In this document: in pieces, positions 55,443-64,000 of the stretch
How the letters are laid out: each line of letters begins with the position of its first letter
Numbering within the stretch: the first letter of the stretch is position 1
Source of the DNA: Ureibacillus xyleni
Lineage (GTDB): Bacteria > Bacillota > Bacilli > Bacillales_A > Planococcaceae
DNA: 64,000 nt
Direction: 5' to 3'
NCBI RefSeq assembly: GCF_900217795.1
Contig: NZ_OBMQ01000002.1
Coordinates: forward strand, 62,001-126,000
Program-made: the position numbers and the translations under genes
The notes under the pieces: generated by a model
What the model was told of the DNA's origin: nothing
The model's database searches: none
Seen by the model: the letters and a program-made list of their open reading frames with translations, nothing else

Positions 55443-57323
55443 ATGAAAAATATGATTGGAAAACTTATTGCAACCCTCGCATTTGGTTTAGCTATATTTC
55501 ATATTTATGCAGGAGGTATTCAATTACTTCCTGCTACCCAACAACGTGCAATTCATTTAGGTATTGGTTTAACTTTAATATTTTTAATTTATCCCTTATC
55601 TAAAAAAGAGAATGCAAATGCGTTATTAAGTAAAATGATTAGTTACCCATTAGCAGCTCTATCATTAGTGATAACTATTTATATTTCTATAAACTATATT
55701 GATGTAATTACAAACTTAAGTCGTCCAAATAGTATTACTTTATTTATTAGTGCAGCTACAATATTGCTCGTTCTCGAAGCAGCAAGAAGAGTGTTGGGAT
55801 TAGCACTGACTATTATATCGGGTGTGTTTTTAGCTTATGCATTTTGGGGGCACCAACTCCCATTAATGGTTGCGCATTCAGGTATTTCAGTTGATCGAAT
55901 CCTTACGCAAGTAGGATTAAGTAGTTCGGGTATTTTCGGTACATCACTCGGTGTGTCTGCCACTTATGTAATTTTGTTTATTATCTTTGGATCGTTTTTA
56001 GAAAGATCTGGTGCAGGTAGTGTGTTTATTAATTTTTCAATGTCTGCAGTAGGACGTTACCGTGGAGGCTCGGCTAAAGTTTCAGTGGTAGCAAGTTCCC
56101 TATTTGGCTCTATTAGTGGGAGCCAAGTAGCAAATGTAGTGAGTACAGGTGTTTTAACGATACCATTAATGAAAAAAGGTGGTTACTCTCCTACATACGC
56201 AGCTGCGGTAGAATCAGTTGCTTCTACGGGTGGGATGATTTTGCCTCCAGTTATGGGGGCAGTGGCCTTCTTGATGGCTGATTATTTACAAGTGCCATTT
56301 GCTGAGGTAGCTCTTGCAGCATTGATACCAGCATTATTATACTATTTTGCAGTATTTATGATGGTCGATGCTCGAGCAGCAAAAGAAAATATTCGTTCCG
56401 ATGTTGATAACACAATTGATTTGAAGAAATTAATTGTTGAAAAAGGTCATTTGGCAATACCTTTAGTCATTTTAGTGTTGCTATTAATGGTATTTGAATT
56501 ATCTACTGTTAAAGCAGTTTTCTGGTCAATTTTATCTGTGCCAATTATTTCTTATTTCAGAAAAGAAACGAGAATGGGCATAAAAGATATTGCAGGGGCA
56601 TTAGTTGACGGGGTAAAAATGTCACTTGTTGTAATTGCTGCTTGTGCCTGCGCGGGAATTGTTATCGGTGTTATTGACATGACAGGGATTGGGCTAAGAT
56701 TCTCTGGTTTATTGTTAGAACTTGCTGGTGGTAATTTATTAATTTTAGCAATTCTAACTATGATTGCTTCTATTGTATTAGGAATGGGTCTACCTCCAGT
56801 TGCTTGTTATTTAATTCTTGCTGTTTTAGCAGCACCTGCACTAATTAACTTAGGTGTTGAACCAATGGCAGCTCATTTGTTTATTTTCTATTTTGGTACG
56901 CTTTCTGCAATAACACCACCAGTAGCGATCGCATCTTATGCAGCAGCTGGTATTGCAAAAACCAATCCATTTAAAGTGTCACTACAGGCTTGTAGAATAG
57001 GAATAGTAGCATTCATCATTCCATTTATGTTTATCTATGGTCCGGAATTGTTATTACAAGGGGAAGTGTTTAATATTGCATATGCGATATTAACAGCAGT
57101 TGTCGGTGTTTATATACTCGCGGGTGCAGTAGAGGGTTATTTATACGGGCCGATTCCTATCGTTGTAAGAACAATTATATTCATCACAGCGATTGCGTTA
57201 ATTCAAACAAATATGTTAATAAGCACTATTGCGTTAGTGATTACAGTAATATTGTTAGCGTATTTGAAAAAACGTGGTCCAGTAGTTCAAAACGTATTAA
57301 CTAATACAACAAATGAAATATAA
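55443..57323 (+). CDS. TRAP transporter permease, fused DctQ-DctM type
   Basis: The 626-residue membrane protein has about 16 to 18 helices: a short four-helix DctQ-like N-terminus followed by the large DctM-like domain with SISGSQVANVVSTGVLTIPLMKKGGYSPTYAAAVESVASTGGMILPPVMGAVAFLMA (key GSQVANV and GGMILPPVMG) and a second repeat GMGLPPVACYLILA. It works with the TAXI receptor to import an organic acid using a Na+ or H+ gradient. GGGGGAAA precedes the ATG. It ends the cluster at a bidirectional terminator. Confidence 0.92.
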   Translation: MKNMIGKLIATLAFGLAIFHIYAGGIQLLPATQQRAIHLGIGLTLIFLIYPLSKKENANALLSKMISYPLAALSLVITIYISINYIDVITNLSRPNSITLFISAATILLVLEAARRVLGLALTIISGVFLAYAFWGHQLPLMVAHSGISVDRILTQVGLSSSGIFGTSLGVSATYVILFIIFGSFLERSGAGSVFINFSMSAVGRYRGGSAKVSVVASSLFGSISGSQVANVVSTGVLTIPLMKKGGYSPTYAAAVESVASTGGMILPPVMGAVAFLMADYLQVPFAEVALAALIPALLYYFAVFMMVDARAAKENIRSDVDNTIDLKKLIVEKGHLAIPLVILVLLLMVFELSTVKAVFWSILSVPIISYFRKETRMGIKDIAGALVDGVKMSLVVIAACACAGIVIGVIDMTGIGLRFSGLLLELAGGNLLILAILTMIASIVLGMGLPPVACYLILAVLAAPALINLGVEPMAAHLFIFYFGTLSAITPPVAIASYAAAGIAKTNPFKVSLQACRIGIVAFIIPFMFIYGPELLLQGEVFNIAYAILTAVVGVYILAGAVEGYLYGPIPIVVRTIIFITAIALIQTNMLISTIALVITVILLAYLKKRGPVVQNVLTNTTNEI

Positions 57324-57333
57324 CAAGTATCCT

Positions 57334-57375
57334 AAGGTCGTTTCGAAATTAACGTTTTGAAACGGCCTTTTCTCT
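57334..57375. terminator. Bidirectional terminator between TRAP permease and CHR genes
   Basis: AAGGTCGTTTCGAAA (57334-57348) and TTTTGAAACGGCCTT (57355-57369) pair almost throughout, with T residues after it on the plus strand. Confidence 0.85.
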
Positions 57376-57382
57376 TTTTTCA

Positions 57383-57910
57383 TTAACTTAAGAAAATTAC
57401 TCCAAGAACTCCTGATATTATTAAAACTTTAATAGTAGATTGTTTCATCATCAAAAGTGTAAAGGAAAGGATAATTAATAAAAGTTGAATTATAGTGCTC
57501 GTATTTATTGAGTGAATTTCAAGTTTTAAAAATAAAATGTAACTTGCATATAAAATTAGGGAAACTACCGTTGCACGCAAACAATAGAAGATAGAGTTTA
57601 ACCATCGATTAGTTGGGATGAAACGCATGAATGGAAATCCTACTGACATATAAACGAAGGATGAACTAATCACACAAATTACACAAAAGAATGCAAGTAA
57701 TATACCACCGATTTGAAAACCGATGAGCGTCGCAATATTCACAAGGACCGACCCTGGTAACATACTACCTAAAGTTAAAGCAGAAAATAATTCATCTGAT
57801 GAAAGTAATTCACTTGAAATGAGTTGCGATTCAAGTATTGGAATAATAGCATATCCCCCTCCGAAAGAAAGAGCCCCTACTACAAAGAAAATTTTTATTA
57901 TATTAAACAT
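57383..57910 (-). CDS. CHR-family transporter half (C-terminal type)
   Basis: The 175-residue membrane protein has about five or six helices and the CHR motif FGGGYAIIPILESQLI near the start, with GSMLPGSVLVNIATLIGFQIGG. Short CHR (chromate ion transporter) proteins work as a pair, as with B. subtilis YwrA. The gene overlaps the end of the preceding CHR gene by eight bases. Confidence 0.88.
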   Translation of the reverse strand: MFNIIKIFFVVGALSFGGGYAIIPILESQLISSELLSSDELFSALTLGSMLPGSVLVNIATLIGFQIGGILLAFFCVICVISSSFVYMSVGFPFMRFIPTNRWLNSIFYCLRATVVSLILYASYILFLKLEIHSINTSTIIQLLLIILSFTLLMMKQSTIKVLIISGVLGVIFLS

Positions 57911-58451
57911 TTTGTGTCTCCTCCTTACTTAAAAATACAAGGATAATGCCTATGAAAATAGTAAATACTATCACGTAAATTGCGTTGATTTTTAAAAATA
58001 GTAAGATTAAAGAAATGGAGAATAAACTAATTGTAAAGGTATCAATAAGAGCAGTTTTATATAATCGGAAAGCTGCATAGACCACTAGTGCAACTACTGC
58101 AGATTGTAGTCCAACTAAAGCTCCACGAATGTATATATTTTCAATAAAGTAATCAACGACAAAAGAACAACCAATTGCAAGTAAAAAAACAGGGAGGGTG
58201 ATACTTAACGTACATAAAATAGCGCCTATAACCCCTTTTATCTTGTAGCCAATTAATATTGCGATATTGATTACAACCGCTCCTGGTGCAGAACCGCCGA
58301 TTGCAAACAAATTGGTAATATCCTCAGATGACAGCAACTTCCTCCTTTCTACAATTTCCTTTTCAATAAGAGGGATTAATGAATATCCGCCGCCAAATGC
58401 AGAAATAGAAAGCTTGCAAAAAAATAAGCAAATAAACAATAGATCTTTCAA
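57903..58451 (-). CDS. CHR-family transporter half (N-terminal type)
   Basis: Start TTG 58451 follows AAGGGGG. The 182-residue protein has the CHR motif FGGGYSLIPLIEKEIV, GGSAPGAVVINIAILIGYKI and about six helices. Together with the overlapping partner (57383-57910) it makes a two-component short-chain CHR transporter of the YwrB/YwrA kind. Such pairs may export chromate or carry sulphate-like anions; the physiological substrate is unknown. Confidence 0.88.
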   Translation of the reverse strand: MKDLLFICLFFCKLSISAFGGGYSLIPLIEKEIVERRKLLSSEDITNLFAIGGSAPGAVVINIAILIGYKIKGVIGAILCTLSITLPVFLLAIGCSFVVDYFIENIYIRGALVGLQSAVVALVVYAAFRLYKTALIDTFTISLFSISLILLFLKINAIYVIVFTIFIGIILVFLSKEETQNV

Positions 58452-58625
58452 ATTTTCATCCCCCTTTTAACCATAAGTATACTATAAATTTCGCTTTTAA
58501 TCCATTTAGGATTAAATTAATTTTAAGTGTAAAATTGACTTTTTATTTACACAGTAAAAATCAAAATTAAAAAATTATTTATTGCTATAATAAGTAAAAC
58601 GATTAATTAGTTTAATGGAGGATAT

Positions 58626-58820
58626 ATGGCAAAGCAAAAGAAAGATCGATGGTTTGAAGTAGAAGAAAATGAATCAATTGAGCAATGTTTAGAACGAATG
58701 AGAAAAGAGGGTTACTTACCTTGTGGAAGAAAAGAAGAGCCTGTCTTTCATTTGGTTGATGGAGAACCGACATATTTACGGCAAAAAATCAAATTTAAAG
58801 GAATGCTAATGGATAATTGA
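58626..58820 (+). CDS. yebG: NETI-motif protein (YebG)
   Basis: The 64-residue protein (MAKQKKDRWFEVEENESIEQ...) matches the small YebG family, whose namesake motif NETIDQCLxRM appears here as NESIEQCLERM, followed by GYLPCGRKEEPVF. In B. subtilis yebG is immediately upstream of purE, as here. Function unknown. TGGAGGATAT precedes the ATG. Confidence 0.85.
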   Translation: MAKQKKDRWFEVEENESIEQCLERMRKEGYLPCGRKEEPVFHLVDGEPTYLRQKIKFKGMLMDN

Positions 58821-58835
58821 AAACGTTTTCGGCCA

Positions 58836-58879
58836 AAATCCGAACATTACCGTTTTCTGAAAATTTATTGTTCGCATTT
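58836..58879. promoter_or_regulatory. Paired PurBox of the pur operon
   Basis: AAATCCGAACATT (58836-58848) fits the PurR consensus AWWWCCGAACWWT exactly. The inverted ATTGTTCGCATTT (58867-58879) fits with one mismatch. Core-to-core distance is 29 bases. PurR with low PRPP should repress here. Confidence 0.9.
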
Positions 58880-58884
58880 TTTCG

Positions 58885-58913
58885 TTGATTTTCTGTTCAT
58901 CCCTTGTTAAAAT
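58885..58913 (+). promoter_or_regulatory. Promoter of the pur operon
   Basis: TTGATT, 17 bases, TAAAAT, just after the PurBox pair. Confidence 0.8.
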
Positions 58914-58970
58914 GTGAATGAGAAAACAAAGTTAGATTTAATCATCTAGGGAAACTTTATATATAAACAT

Positions 58971-59039
58971 CCCACATATATGCTAGAGGATATGGCTCTA
59001 GTGTCTCTACCCGACGCCGTAAATGTCGGACTATGCGGG
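58971..59039 (+). ncRNA. Guanine-class purine riboswitch upstream of purE
   Basis: CCCACAT and ATGCGGG form P1 around TATATGCTAGAGGATATGG, GTGTCTCTACC, CCGACGCC and TGTCGGACTATGCGGG. The ligand-pairing base is C (GACTATG). The GTGTCTCTACC variant is also that of the B. subtilis purE aptamer. Confidence 0.94.
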
Positions 59040-59110
59040 AAAGCTTGCTTAGGCAATCAGAAAATGTGGGTACCGAAAATACTTACATTATTATTTCTGA
59101 GAGAATAATT

Positions 59111-59176
59111 GTCCTCAAGTATTCTGCTTTCTTCGCATTAACGAGAAAGTGGAATTATTTGAGGACATTTTTTATT
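59111..59176 (+). terminator. Terminator of purE riboswitch
   Basis: TGTCCTCAA (59112-59120) and TTGAGGACA (59161-59169) with further inner pairing (TATTC/GAATT, GCTTTCT/AGAAAG), followed by six T residues. Confidence 0.9.
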
Positions 59177-59234
59177 AATAAGGTCTATACGTCTTGTAAT
59201 AACGGTAGATTTCACATTCGAAGGAGAGATAATA

Positions 59235-59723
59235 ATGGATCCAAAAATCGGTATTATTATGGGAAGTTCAAGTGATTGGGAAACGATGAAACATGCTTGC
59301 GATATTCTCGATGAATTGCAAGTTTCTTATGAGCGACAAGTGGTTTCCGCACATCGCACACCGGACTTAATGTTTGAATATGCAGAAACTGCACGTTCAA
59401 GAGGAATTGAAGTAATTATTGCAGGTGCTGGTGGTGCTGCCCATTTGCCAGGTATGGTAGCAGCTAAAACGATACTACCGGTCATTGGTGTTCCAGTGCA
59501 GTCAAAATCATTAAATGGATTAGATTCATTATTATCCATCGTACAAATGCCAGGTGGTGTACCGGTTGCAACAGTTGCGATTGGTAAGGCTGGGGCAACA
59601 AATGCAGGTATATTAGCTGCACGAATTTTAGCTACAACTGATCAAGAACTTGCAACTAGACTAGAAGAACATAGAGAAATGATGAAACAGATGGCTCTAG
59701 AAAGTACAGGTGACCTAGTGTGA
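59235..59723 (+). CDS. purE: N5-carboxyaminoimidazole ribonucleotide mutase
   Basis: The 162-residue class I PurE has the substrate loop [30 protein letters not shown] and [16 protein letters not shown]. It isomerises N5-CAIR to CAIR together with PurK. Start ATG after AAGGAGAG. First gene of the pur operon. Confidence 0.97.
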   Translation: MDPKIGIIMGSSSDWETMKHACDILDELQVSYERQVVSAHRTPDLMFEYAETARSRGIEVIIAGAGGAAHLPGMVAAKTILPVIGVPVQSKSLNGLDSLLSIVQMPGGVPVATVAIGKAGATNAGILAARILATTDQELATRLEEHREMMKQMALESTGDLV

Positions 59724-60844
59724 CAAAAATGATTTATCCCGGGCAAACAATTGGAATTATTGGTGGGGGTCAATTAGGACGTATGATGGCCCTAGCAGCT
59801 AAGGAAGCAGGATATAAGATTGCAGTACTTGAACCATCAATGGATTCCCCGTGCGGACAAGTAGCTGATATCCGAATTGTTGCACCATATAATGACGAGT
59901 CCGCTTTAGAAGAATTAGCAGATGCTAGTGATGTGATTACTTATGAGTTTGAAAATATAGATTATGAAGGTTTAAAGAGATTAACAGAAATTGCTTACGT
60001 TCCACAAGGTGCTGAATTGGTTCGGATTACGCAAAACCGTATTACTGAAAAAGATGCAATTTCAAATGCTGGTTGCCCAGTTGCTCCATACATAGTTGCA
60101 AAAAATTATGATGAATTAGTTAGTCAAATCGATTTAATCGGGTATCCTTGTATTGTGAAAACGGCCCGTGGTGGATATGATGGAAAAGGTCAACAACAAC
60201 TAAATTCAAAAGCAGACTTACCATTAGCAAAAAGTTTATTTGAACATTCTTATTGCGTAGCTGAAGGGTTTGTTCCTTTTGAAAAAGAAATATCCGTCAT
60301 CGTTCAACGAAATGGGCATGGTGAAACATATTGCCTACCTGTTGGAGAAAATATTCATGTGCATCACATTTTACACGAAACAATTGTACCGGCACGTATT
60401 TCAAGTGAAACGTACGAAAAGGCATTCGAGGCGGCTGAAAAAATTGCAGATTACCTCCAATTAATAGGCACATTAGCTGTTGAAATGTTTGTTTTAAAGG
60501 ATGGGCAGCTGGTCATAAATGAATTAGCCCCAAGACCACATAATTCTGGTCACTATTCTATAGAAGCTTGTAACATTTCACAATTTAGCCAGCATATTCG
60601 TGCAGTTTGCGGATGGCCACTACGGAAGCCGAAACTATTGAAACAATCTGTGATGGTTAATTTGTTAGGTCAGCATGTTGTTCCTTTAACAAATTCCATT
60701 TCAAAATATCCTGATTGGTCCGTTCATCTTTATGGCAAAGCTGAAGCAAAAGTGAATCGTAAAATGGGTCACGTGACGATTTTGACGGAAAGTATTGACG
60801 ACACTTTAAAACAAATCGAGAGTTCTGGCATTTGGTCAGAGTAG
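59720..60844 (+). CDS. purK: N5-carboxyaminoimidazole ribonucleotide synthase
   Basis: Start GTG 59720, overlapping the purE stop (GTGA). The 374-residue ATP-grasp enzyme has [16 protein letters not shown] at the N-terminus, the ATP-binding [16 protein letters not shown] and the metal site [17 protein letters not shown]. It carboxylates AIR with ATP and bicarbonate. Confidence 0.96.
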   Translation: MTKMIYPGQTIGIIGGGQLGRMMALAAKEAGYKIAVLEPSMDSPCGQVADIRIVAPYNDESALEELADASDVITYEFENIDYEGLKRLTEIAYVPQGAELVRITQNRITEKDAISNAGCPVAPYIVAKNYDELVSQIDLIGYPCIVKTARGGYDGKGQQQLNSKADLPLAKSLFEHSYCVAEGFVPFEKEISVIVQRNGHGETYCLPVGENIHVHHILHETIVPARISSETYEKAFEAAEKIADYLQLIGTLAVEMFVLKDGQLVINELAPRPHNSGHYSIEACNISQFSQHIRAVCGWPLRKPKLLKQSVMVNLLGQHVVPLTNSISKYPDWSVHLYGKAEAKVNRKMGHVTILTESIDDTLKQIESSGIWSE

Positions 60845-60858
60845 AAGGAGATTAAAAC

Positions 60859-62157
60859 ATGATTGATCGTTACACACGTCCTGAAATGGGAGCTATTTGG
60901 ACAGAAGAAAACAAATTTAAAGCTTGGCTAGAAGTTGAAATTTTAGCTTGTGAAGCTTGGTCTGAACTTGGTGTAATTCCAAAAGAAGATGTTGCATTAC
61001 TTCGCCAAAATGCTTCATTTGATATGAACCGTATTTATGAAATCGAAAAGGATACGCGTCATGACGTAGTAGCTTTTACTCGTGCAGTTTCTGAAACATG
61101 CGGTGAAGAACGTAAATGGGTTCATTACGGTTTAACTTCAACAGACGTAGTTGATACAGCACTTTCCTATCTTTTAAAACAAGCCAATACAATTTTACGT
61201 AAAGATATTGTGAACTTTATTGACATTTTAACGGAAAAAGCGAAAGAACATAAATATACAGTTATGATGGGTCGTACTCATGGTGTTCACGCTGAGCCAA
61301 CTACTTTCGGATTGAAACTTGCTTTATGGCTAGAAGAAATGAAACGTAATCTAGAACGTTTCGATGCAGCTGCTAAAGTAATCGAAACTGGGAAAATTTC
61401 AGGTGCTGTAGGGACGTACGCAAATATCGATCCATTTGTTGAACAATATGTATGCGAAAAACTAGGTTTAGCTGCTGCACCAATCTCAACGCAAACATTA
61501 CAGCGCGACCGTCACGCACAATATATTGCAACAATTGCGCTAATTGCAGCTTCGATTGAGAAGTTTGCAACAGAAATTCGCGGTCTTCAAAAATCGGAAA
61601 CTCGTGAAGTAGAAGAAGCATTTGCAAAAGGTCAAAAAGGTTCATCAGCAATGCCGCATAAACGTAACCCAATCGGCTCTGAAAATATGGTTGGGATGGC
61701 ACGACTTATTCGTGGTCATATGGTTACAGCTTACGAAAACGTGTCGCTTTGGCATGAACGCGATATTTCTCACTCATCTGCAGAACGTGTCATCTTACCG
61801 GACGCAACAATCGCATTAAACTATATGTTAAACCGTTTTGGCAACATTGTGAAAAACTTAACGGTGTTCCCTGAAAATATGAAACGCAACATGGATCGTA
61901 CATTTGGTTTAATTTACTCTCAACGTATTTTACTTGCGTTAGTGGAAAAAGGATTATCTCGTGAAGAATCCTATGACACAGTACAACCACTTACGGCTCG
62001 TGCTTGGGATGAACAGACACAGTTCCGCCCATTAGTAGAGGCAAATGAAAAAATTACTTCACTATTATCAAAAGAAGAAATTGATGATTGCTTCGACTAT
62101 AACTACCACATTAAAAATGTAGACATGATTTTTGAACGTCTTGGATTAAATAATTAA
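60859..62157 (+). CDS. purB: Adenylosuccinate lyase
   Basis: The 432-residue enzyme belongs to the fumarase/aspartase fold, with DIxHSSAERV-type residues, the signature [18 protein letters not shown] (key SAMPHKRNP, catalytic Ser loop) and H in [13 protein letters not shown]. It works in both the SAICAR-to-AICAR and adenylosuccinate-to-AMP steps. AAGGAG precedes the ATG. Confidence 0.97.
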   Translation: MIDRYTRPEMGAIWTEENKFKAWLEVEILACEAWSELGVIPKEDVALLRQNASFDMNRIYEIEKDTRHDVVAFTRAVSETCGEERKWVHYGLTSTDVVDTALSYLLKQANTILRKDIVNFIDILTEKAKEHKYTVMMGRTHGVHAEPTTFGLKLALWLEEMKRNLERFDAAAKVIETGKISGAVGTYANIDPFVEQYVCEKLGLAAAPISTQTLQRDRHAQYIATIALIAASIEKFATEIRGLQKSETREVEEAFAKGQKGSSAMPHKRNPIGSENMVGMARLIRGHMVTAYENVSLWHERDISHSSAERVILPDATIALNYMLNRFGNIVKNLTVFPENMKRNMDRTFGLIYSQRILLALVEKGLSREESYDTVQPLTARAWDEQTQFRPLVEANEKITSLLSKEEIDDCFDYNYHIKNVDMIFERLGLNN

Positions 62158-62188
62158 TTAGCTCTGCCAAACAAATGAATATTGATTA

Positions 62189-62220
62189 CATTCATTCCCC
62201 ATTGAATTGGGGGATGAATG
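62189..62220 (+). promoter_or_regulatory. Hairpin in the purB-purC gap
   Basis: CATTCATTCCCC (62189-62200) pairs with GGGGGATGAATG (62209-62220), one G-U. No T-run follows, so it is not a terminator; it may affect mRNA processing or relative expression within the operon. Confidence 0.65.
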
Positions 62221-62242
62221 CCTAAACTAGGAGGCCACGACA

Positions 62243-62953
62243 ATGAATAAAGGTCAGCTTTTGTACGAAGGTAAAGCAAAACGTTTATATCAAACAGAAC
62301 AAGAAGATATTTTGTTCGTTGAATATAAAAACAGCGCAACTGCATTCAACGGTCAAAAAAAAGCGGAAATTGAAGGCAAAGGAATACTTAATAATCGGAT
62401 TACAACTCTAATTTTCGAAAGATTAAAAGAATGCGGAATTGACTCGCATTTTGTTGAAAGAATTTCAGATAATGAGCAGCTTGTTCGTAAAGTGGATATT
62501 ATTCCAATTGAAGTGGTTGTACGTAATATTGCAGCTGGAACTCTTGCTAATCGTCTAGGGTTGGAAGAAGGAACTCCGCTTAAACGTACAATTGTAGAGT
62601 TCTATTATAAAGACGATGCATTGGGCGACCCGCTCATTAACAATGATCATATCGATATTTTAGGCATAGCTACGAAAGAAGAAGTAGAAACGTTATATGA
62701 ACAAGGGTTAAAGATTAATAATGTCTTACAACCTATTTTTAAGGAAATAGGCGTAATTTTAGTAGACTTTAAACTTGAATTTGGTCGTGACAAAGATGGC
62801 AACGTATTACTTGCAGATGAAATTTCACCAGATACTTGCCGCCTATGGGATGCAGAAACAAAACAAAAGCTTGATAAAGACGTATTCCGTCGTGATTTAG
62901 GCAGTTTGACGCAAAGTTATGAAATTATTCTTGCTAGACTTGGAGGAAAATAA
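62243..62953 (+). CDS. purC: SAICAR synthetase
   Basis: The 236-residue enzyme has LLYEGKAKRLYQT, EVVVRNIAAGTLANRLG, LVDFKLEFGRDKDGNVLLADEISPD (key VDFKLEFG and LADEISPD) and CRLWDAET. It joins aspartate to CAIR. AGGAGG precedes the ATG; two bases separate it from purS. Confidence 0.97.
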   Translation: MNKGQLLYEGKAKRLYQTEQEDILFVEYKNSATAFNGQKKAEIEGKGILNNRITTLIFERLKECGIDSHFVERISDNEQLVRKVDIIPIEVVVRNIAAGTLANRLGLEEGTPLKRTIVEFYYKDDALGDPLINNDHIDILGIATKEEVETLYEQGLKINNVLQPIFKEIGVILVDFKLEFGRDKDGNVLLADEISPDTCRLWDAETKQKLDKDVFRRDLGSLTQSYEIILARLGGK

Positions 62954-62955
62954 AA

Positions 62956-63204
62956 ATGGCAAAAGTTAAAATCTATGTAACATTACGTGAAAGTGTATTA
63001 GACCCACAAGGATCAGCTGTACAAGGCTCTTTAGCAAAAATGGGATACAACGAGGTAACAGACGTGCGTATAGGCAAATATTTAGAAGTTCAAATTGGTG
63101 ACTCAGAACGAAATATTGATGAATTAGTAAAAGAAATGTGTGAAAAGCTTCTTACAAATACAGTAATTGAAGACTACCGCTATGAAGTCGAGGAGGCAAA
63201 CTAA
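62956..63204 (+). CDS. purS: FGAM synthase subunit PurS
   Basis: The 82-residue protein ([16 protein letters not shown], then [16 protein letters not shown]) is the small bridging subunit of the three-part Firmicute FGAM synthase PurSQL. GGAGG lies before the ATG. It is followed after two bases by purQ. Confidence 0.96.
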   Translation: MAKVKIYVTLRESVLDPQGSAVQGSLAKMGYNEVTDVRIGKYLEVQIGDSERNIDELVKEMCEKLLTNTVIEDYRYEVEEAN

Positions 63205-63206
63205 TT

Positions 63207-63884
63207 ATGAAATTCGCAGTACTCGTTTTCCCTGGGTCAAACTGTGATATCGACATGTACCATGCGATTAAAGATGAGCTTGGTGAAGAAGTAGAATACG
63301 TTTGGCATGATGCAACAGATTTAAGTGAATTTGATGGTATTTTAGTTCCTGGTGGTTTTTCATATGGTGATTACTTACGTTGTGGTGCAATGGCAAATCA
63401 ATCGAACGTGATGGTTGAAGTGAAAAAGGCTGCAGAAGCAGGGAAACCCGTTTTAGGTGTATGTAACGGATTCCAAATCTTAACGGAAGCGGGACTTCTA
63501 CCAGGTGCACTACTACGTAACAAAAACCTTAAATTCATGTGCCGTACTGTACAGTTAAAAGTAGAAAACAATAATACTAGATTTACTAGCCAATATGAAA
63601 AAAATCAAATTATTAACATTCCAATCGCTCACGGAGAAGGTAACTACTTCTGTGACGAAGAAACTCTAGCAAAATTAAAAGCAAATAATCAAATTGTTTT
63701 TACATATTCAGGTGAAAACCCAAATGGTAGTTTAGAAGATATCGCAGGAATCATCAACGAACGTGGAAATGTGCTTGGGATGATGCCTCACCCAGAACGC
63801 GCGGTAAGTGATTTGCTTGGTAGTAGCGATGGTCTAGCTTTATTTAAATCAATTGTTAAACAGTGGAGGGAAGCTCATGTCTAA
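63207..63884 (+). CDS. purQ: FGAM synthase glutaminase subunit PurQ
   Basis: The 225-residue class I glutaminase has [26 protein letters not shown], the nucleophile Cys86 in GVCNGFQ and the histidine motif MMPHPERAV. It makes ammonia for PurL. It overlaps purL by eight bases. Confidence 0.97.
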   Translation: MKFAVLVFPGSNCDIDMYHAIKDELGEEVEYVWHDATDLSEFDGILVPGGFSYGDYLRCGAMANQSNVMVEVKKAAEAGKPVLGVCNGFQILTEAGLLPGALLRNKNLKFMCRTVQLKVENNNTRFTSQYEKNQIINIPIAHGEGNYFCDEETLAKLKANNQIVFTYSGENPNGSLEDIAGIINERGNVLGMMPHPERAVSDLLGSSDGLALFKSIVKQWREAHV

Positions 63885-64000
63885 GATGGAACCAACAGCA
63901 GAACAAATTAAAGAACTAAAGTTATATGCTGGAATGGGTATGTCGGATGAAGAATTTGAAATGGCCGAAAAAATCCTTGGACGTACGCCAAACTGGACAG
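63877..64000 (+). CDS. purL: FGAM synthase large subunit PurL, N-terminal part
   Basis: ATG 63877 lies inside the purQ end, about nine bases after GGAGGG. The 41 visible residues ([21 protein letters not shown], then [18 protein letters not shown]) match the start of Bacillus PurL. The rest is outside the window. Confidence 0.95.
   Translation, partial: MSKMEPTAEQIKELKLYAGMGMSDEEFEMAEKILGRTPNWT

Larger units (their letters stand above)
58821..59234. promoter_or_regulatory. pur operon control region
   Basis: From left to right: PurBox pair (58836-58879), SigA promoter (58885-58913), guanine riboswitch (58971-59039), terminator (59111-59176) and purE ribosome-binding site (AAGGAGAG). Confidence 0.9.

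Noticed and set aside
59033-59275. 80-codon plus-strand frame in the purE leader
   Set aside because: Overlaps the riboswitch and terminator and runs out of frame into purE; no RBS.

Overview
The window is about 64 kb of low-GC, AT-rich Firmicute chromosome. Gene order from the CzcD-like transporter and the yeaC-yeaD-yebA-guaA-pbuG-yebG-purEKBCSQL series matches the Bacillus subtilis yeaB-to-pur region. Two secreted proteins carry S-layer-homology (SLH) domains and several leaders look Planococcaceae-like, so a Lysinibacillus/Ureibacillus/Solibacillus-type spore former is the best guess (inference; no rRNA gene is present to confirm it). Most genes are ordinary chromosomal genes with clear ribosome-binding sites and intrinsic terminators.

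Layout. 0-5.8 kb: tail of a GH18 spore-type hydrolase, an SLH-anchored YcdB-like protein, an ArsR/CzcD metal-efflux pair with matching candidate operators, and a DUF2243/CtaG-like pair. 5.8-14.7 kb: divergent LigD and Ku (non-homologous end joining), a YusW-like lipoprotein, a DUF423 protein, a chemoreceptor, an EndoQ-like deaminated-DNA endonuclease and an SLH-anchored SGNH esterase. 15-20.8 kb: Est30-type carboxylesterase, LysR regulator, Sel1-repeat protein, HemAT oxygen sensor and coproporphyrinogen/protoporphyrinogen oxidase. 20.8-26.3 kb: a SAM-I riboswitch ahead of yitJ-metH (methionine synthesis), followed by a 52-bp satellite-like tandem repeat. 27-36.5 kb: M20 peptidase, the des-desK-desR membrane-fluidity system, proline dehydrogenase, a FetAB-type ABC exporter, and pncB-nadE (NAD salvage).

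36.6-44.3 kb: a small unknown gene whose terminator appears to be split by a MITE-like insertion, a NosL-type lipoprotein, the yeaC-yeaD-yebA operon and guaA under a guanine riboswitch. 44.5-48.8 kb is accessory: an orphan 101-residue gene, two tandem secreted paralogues, and an SGNH/MBOAT O-acylation pair inserted between guaA and pbuG. pbuG (49.2 kb) has a paired PurBox plus a guanine riboswitch. 50.7-58.5 kb: MscS channel, a possible 16-residue microprotein gene, a ROK regulator with an MBL hydrolase and TAXI-TRAP transporter of unknown substrate, and a split CHR transporter. 58.6-64 kb: yebG and the purine biosynthetic operon purEKBCSQL, again with PurBox pair plus guanine riboswitch; purL runs off the end.

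The strongest regulatory theme is purine control: three guanine-class riboswitches (guaA, pbuG, purE) and two identically spaced PurBox pairs (pbuG, purE). I found no CRISPR array, prophage, rRNA or tRNA. The least-explained items are the transposon-split terminator near 37 kb, the 52-bp repeat at 26.4-26.8 kb, the guaA-pbuG accessory block, and the ROK/MBL/TRAP cluster.
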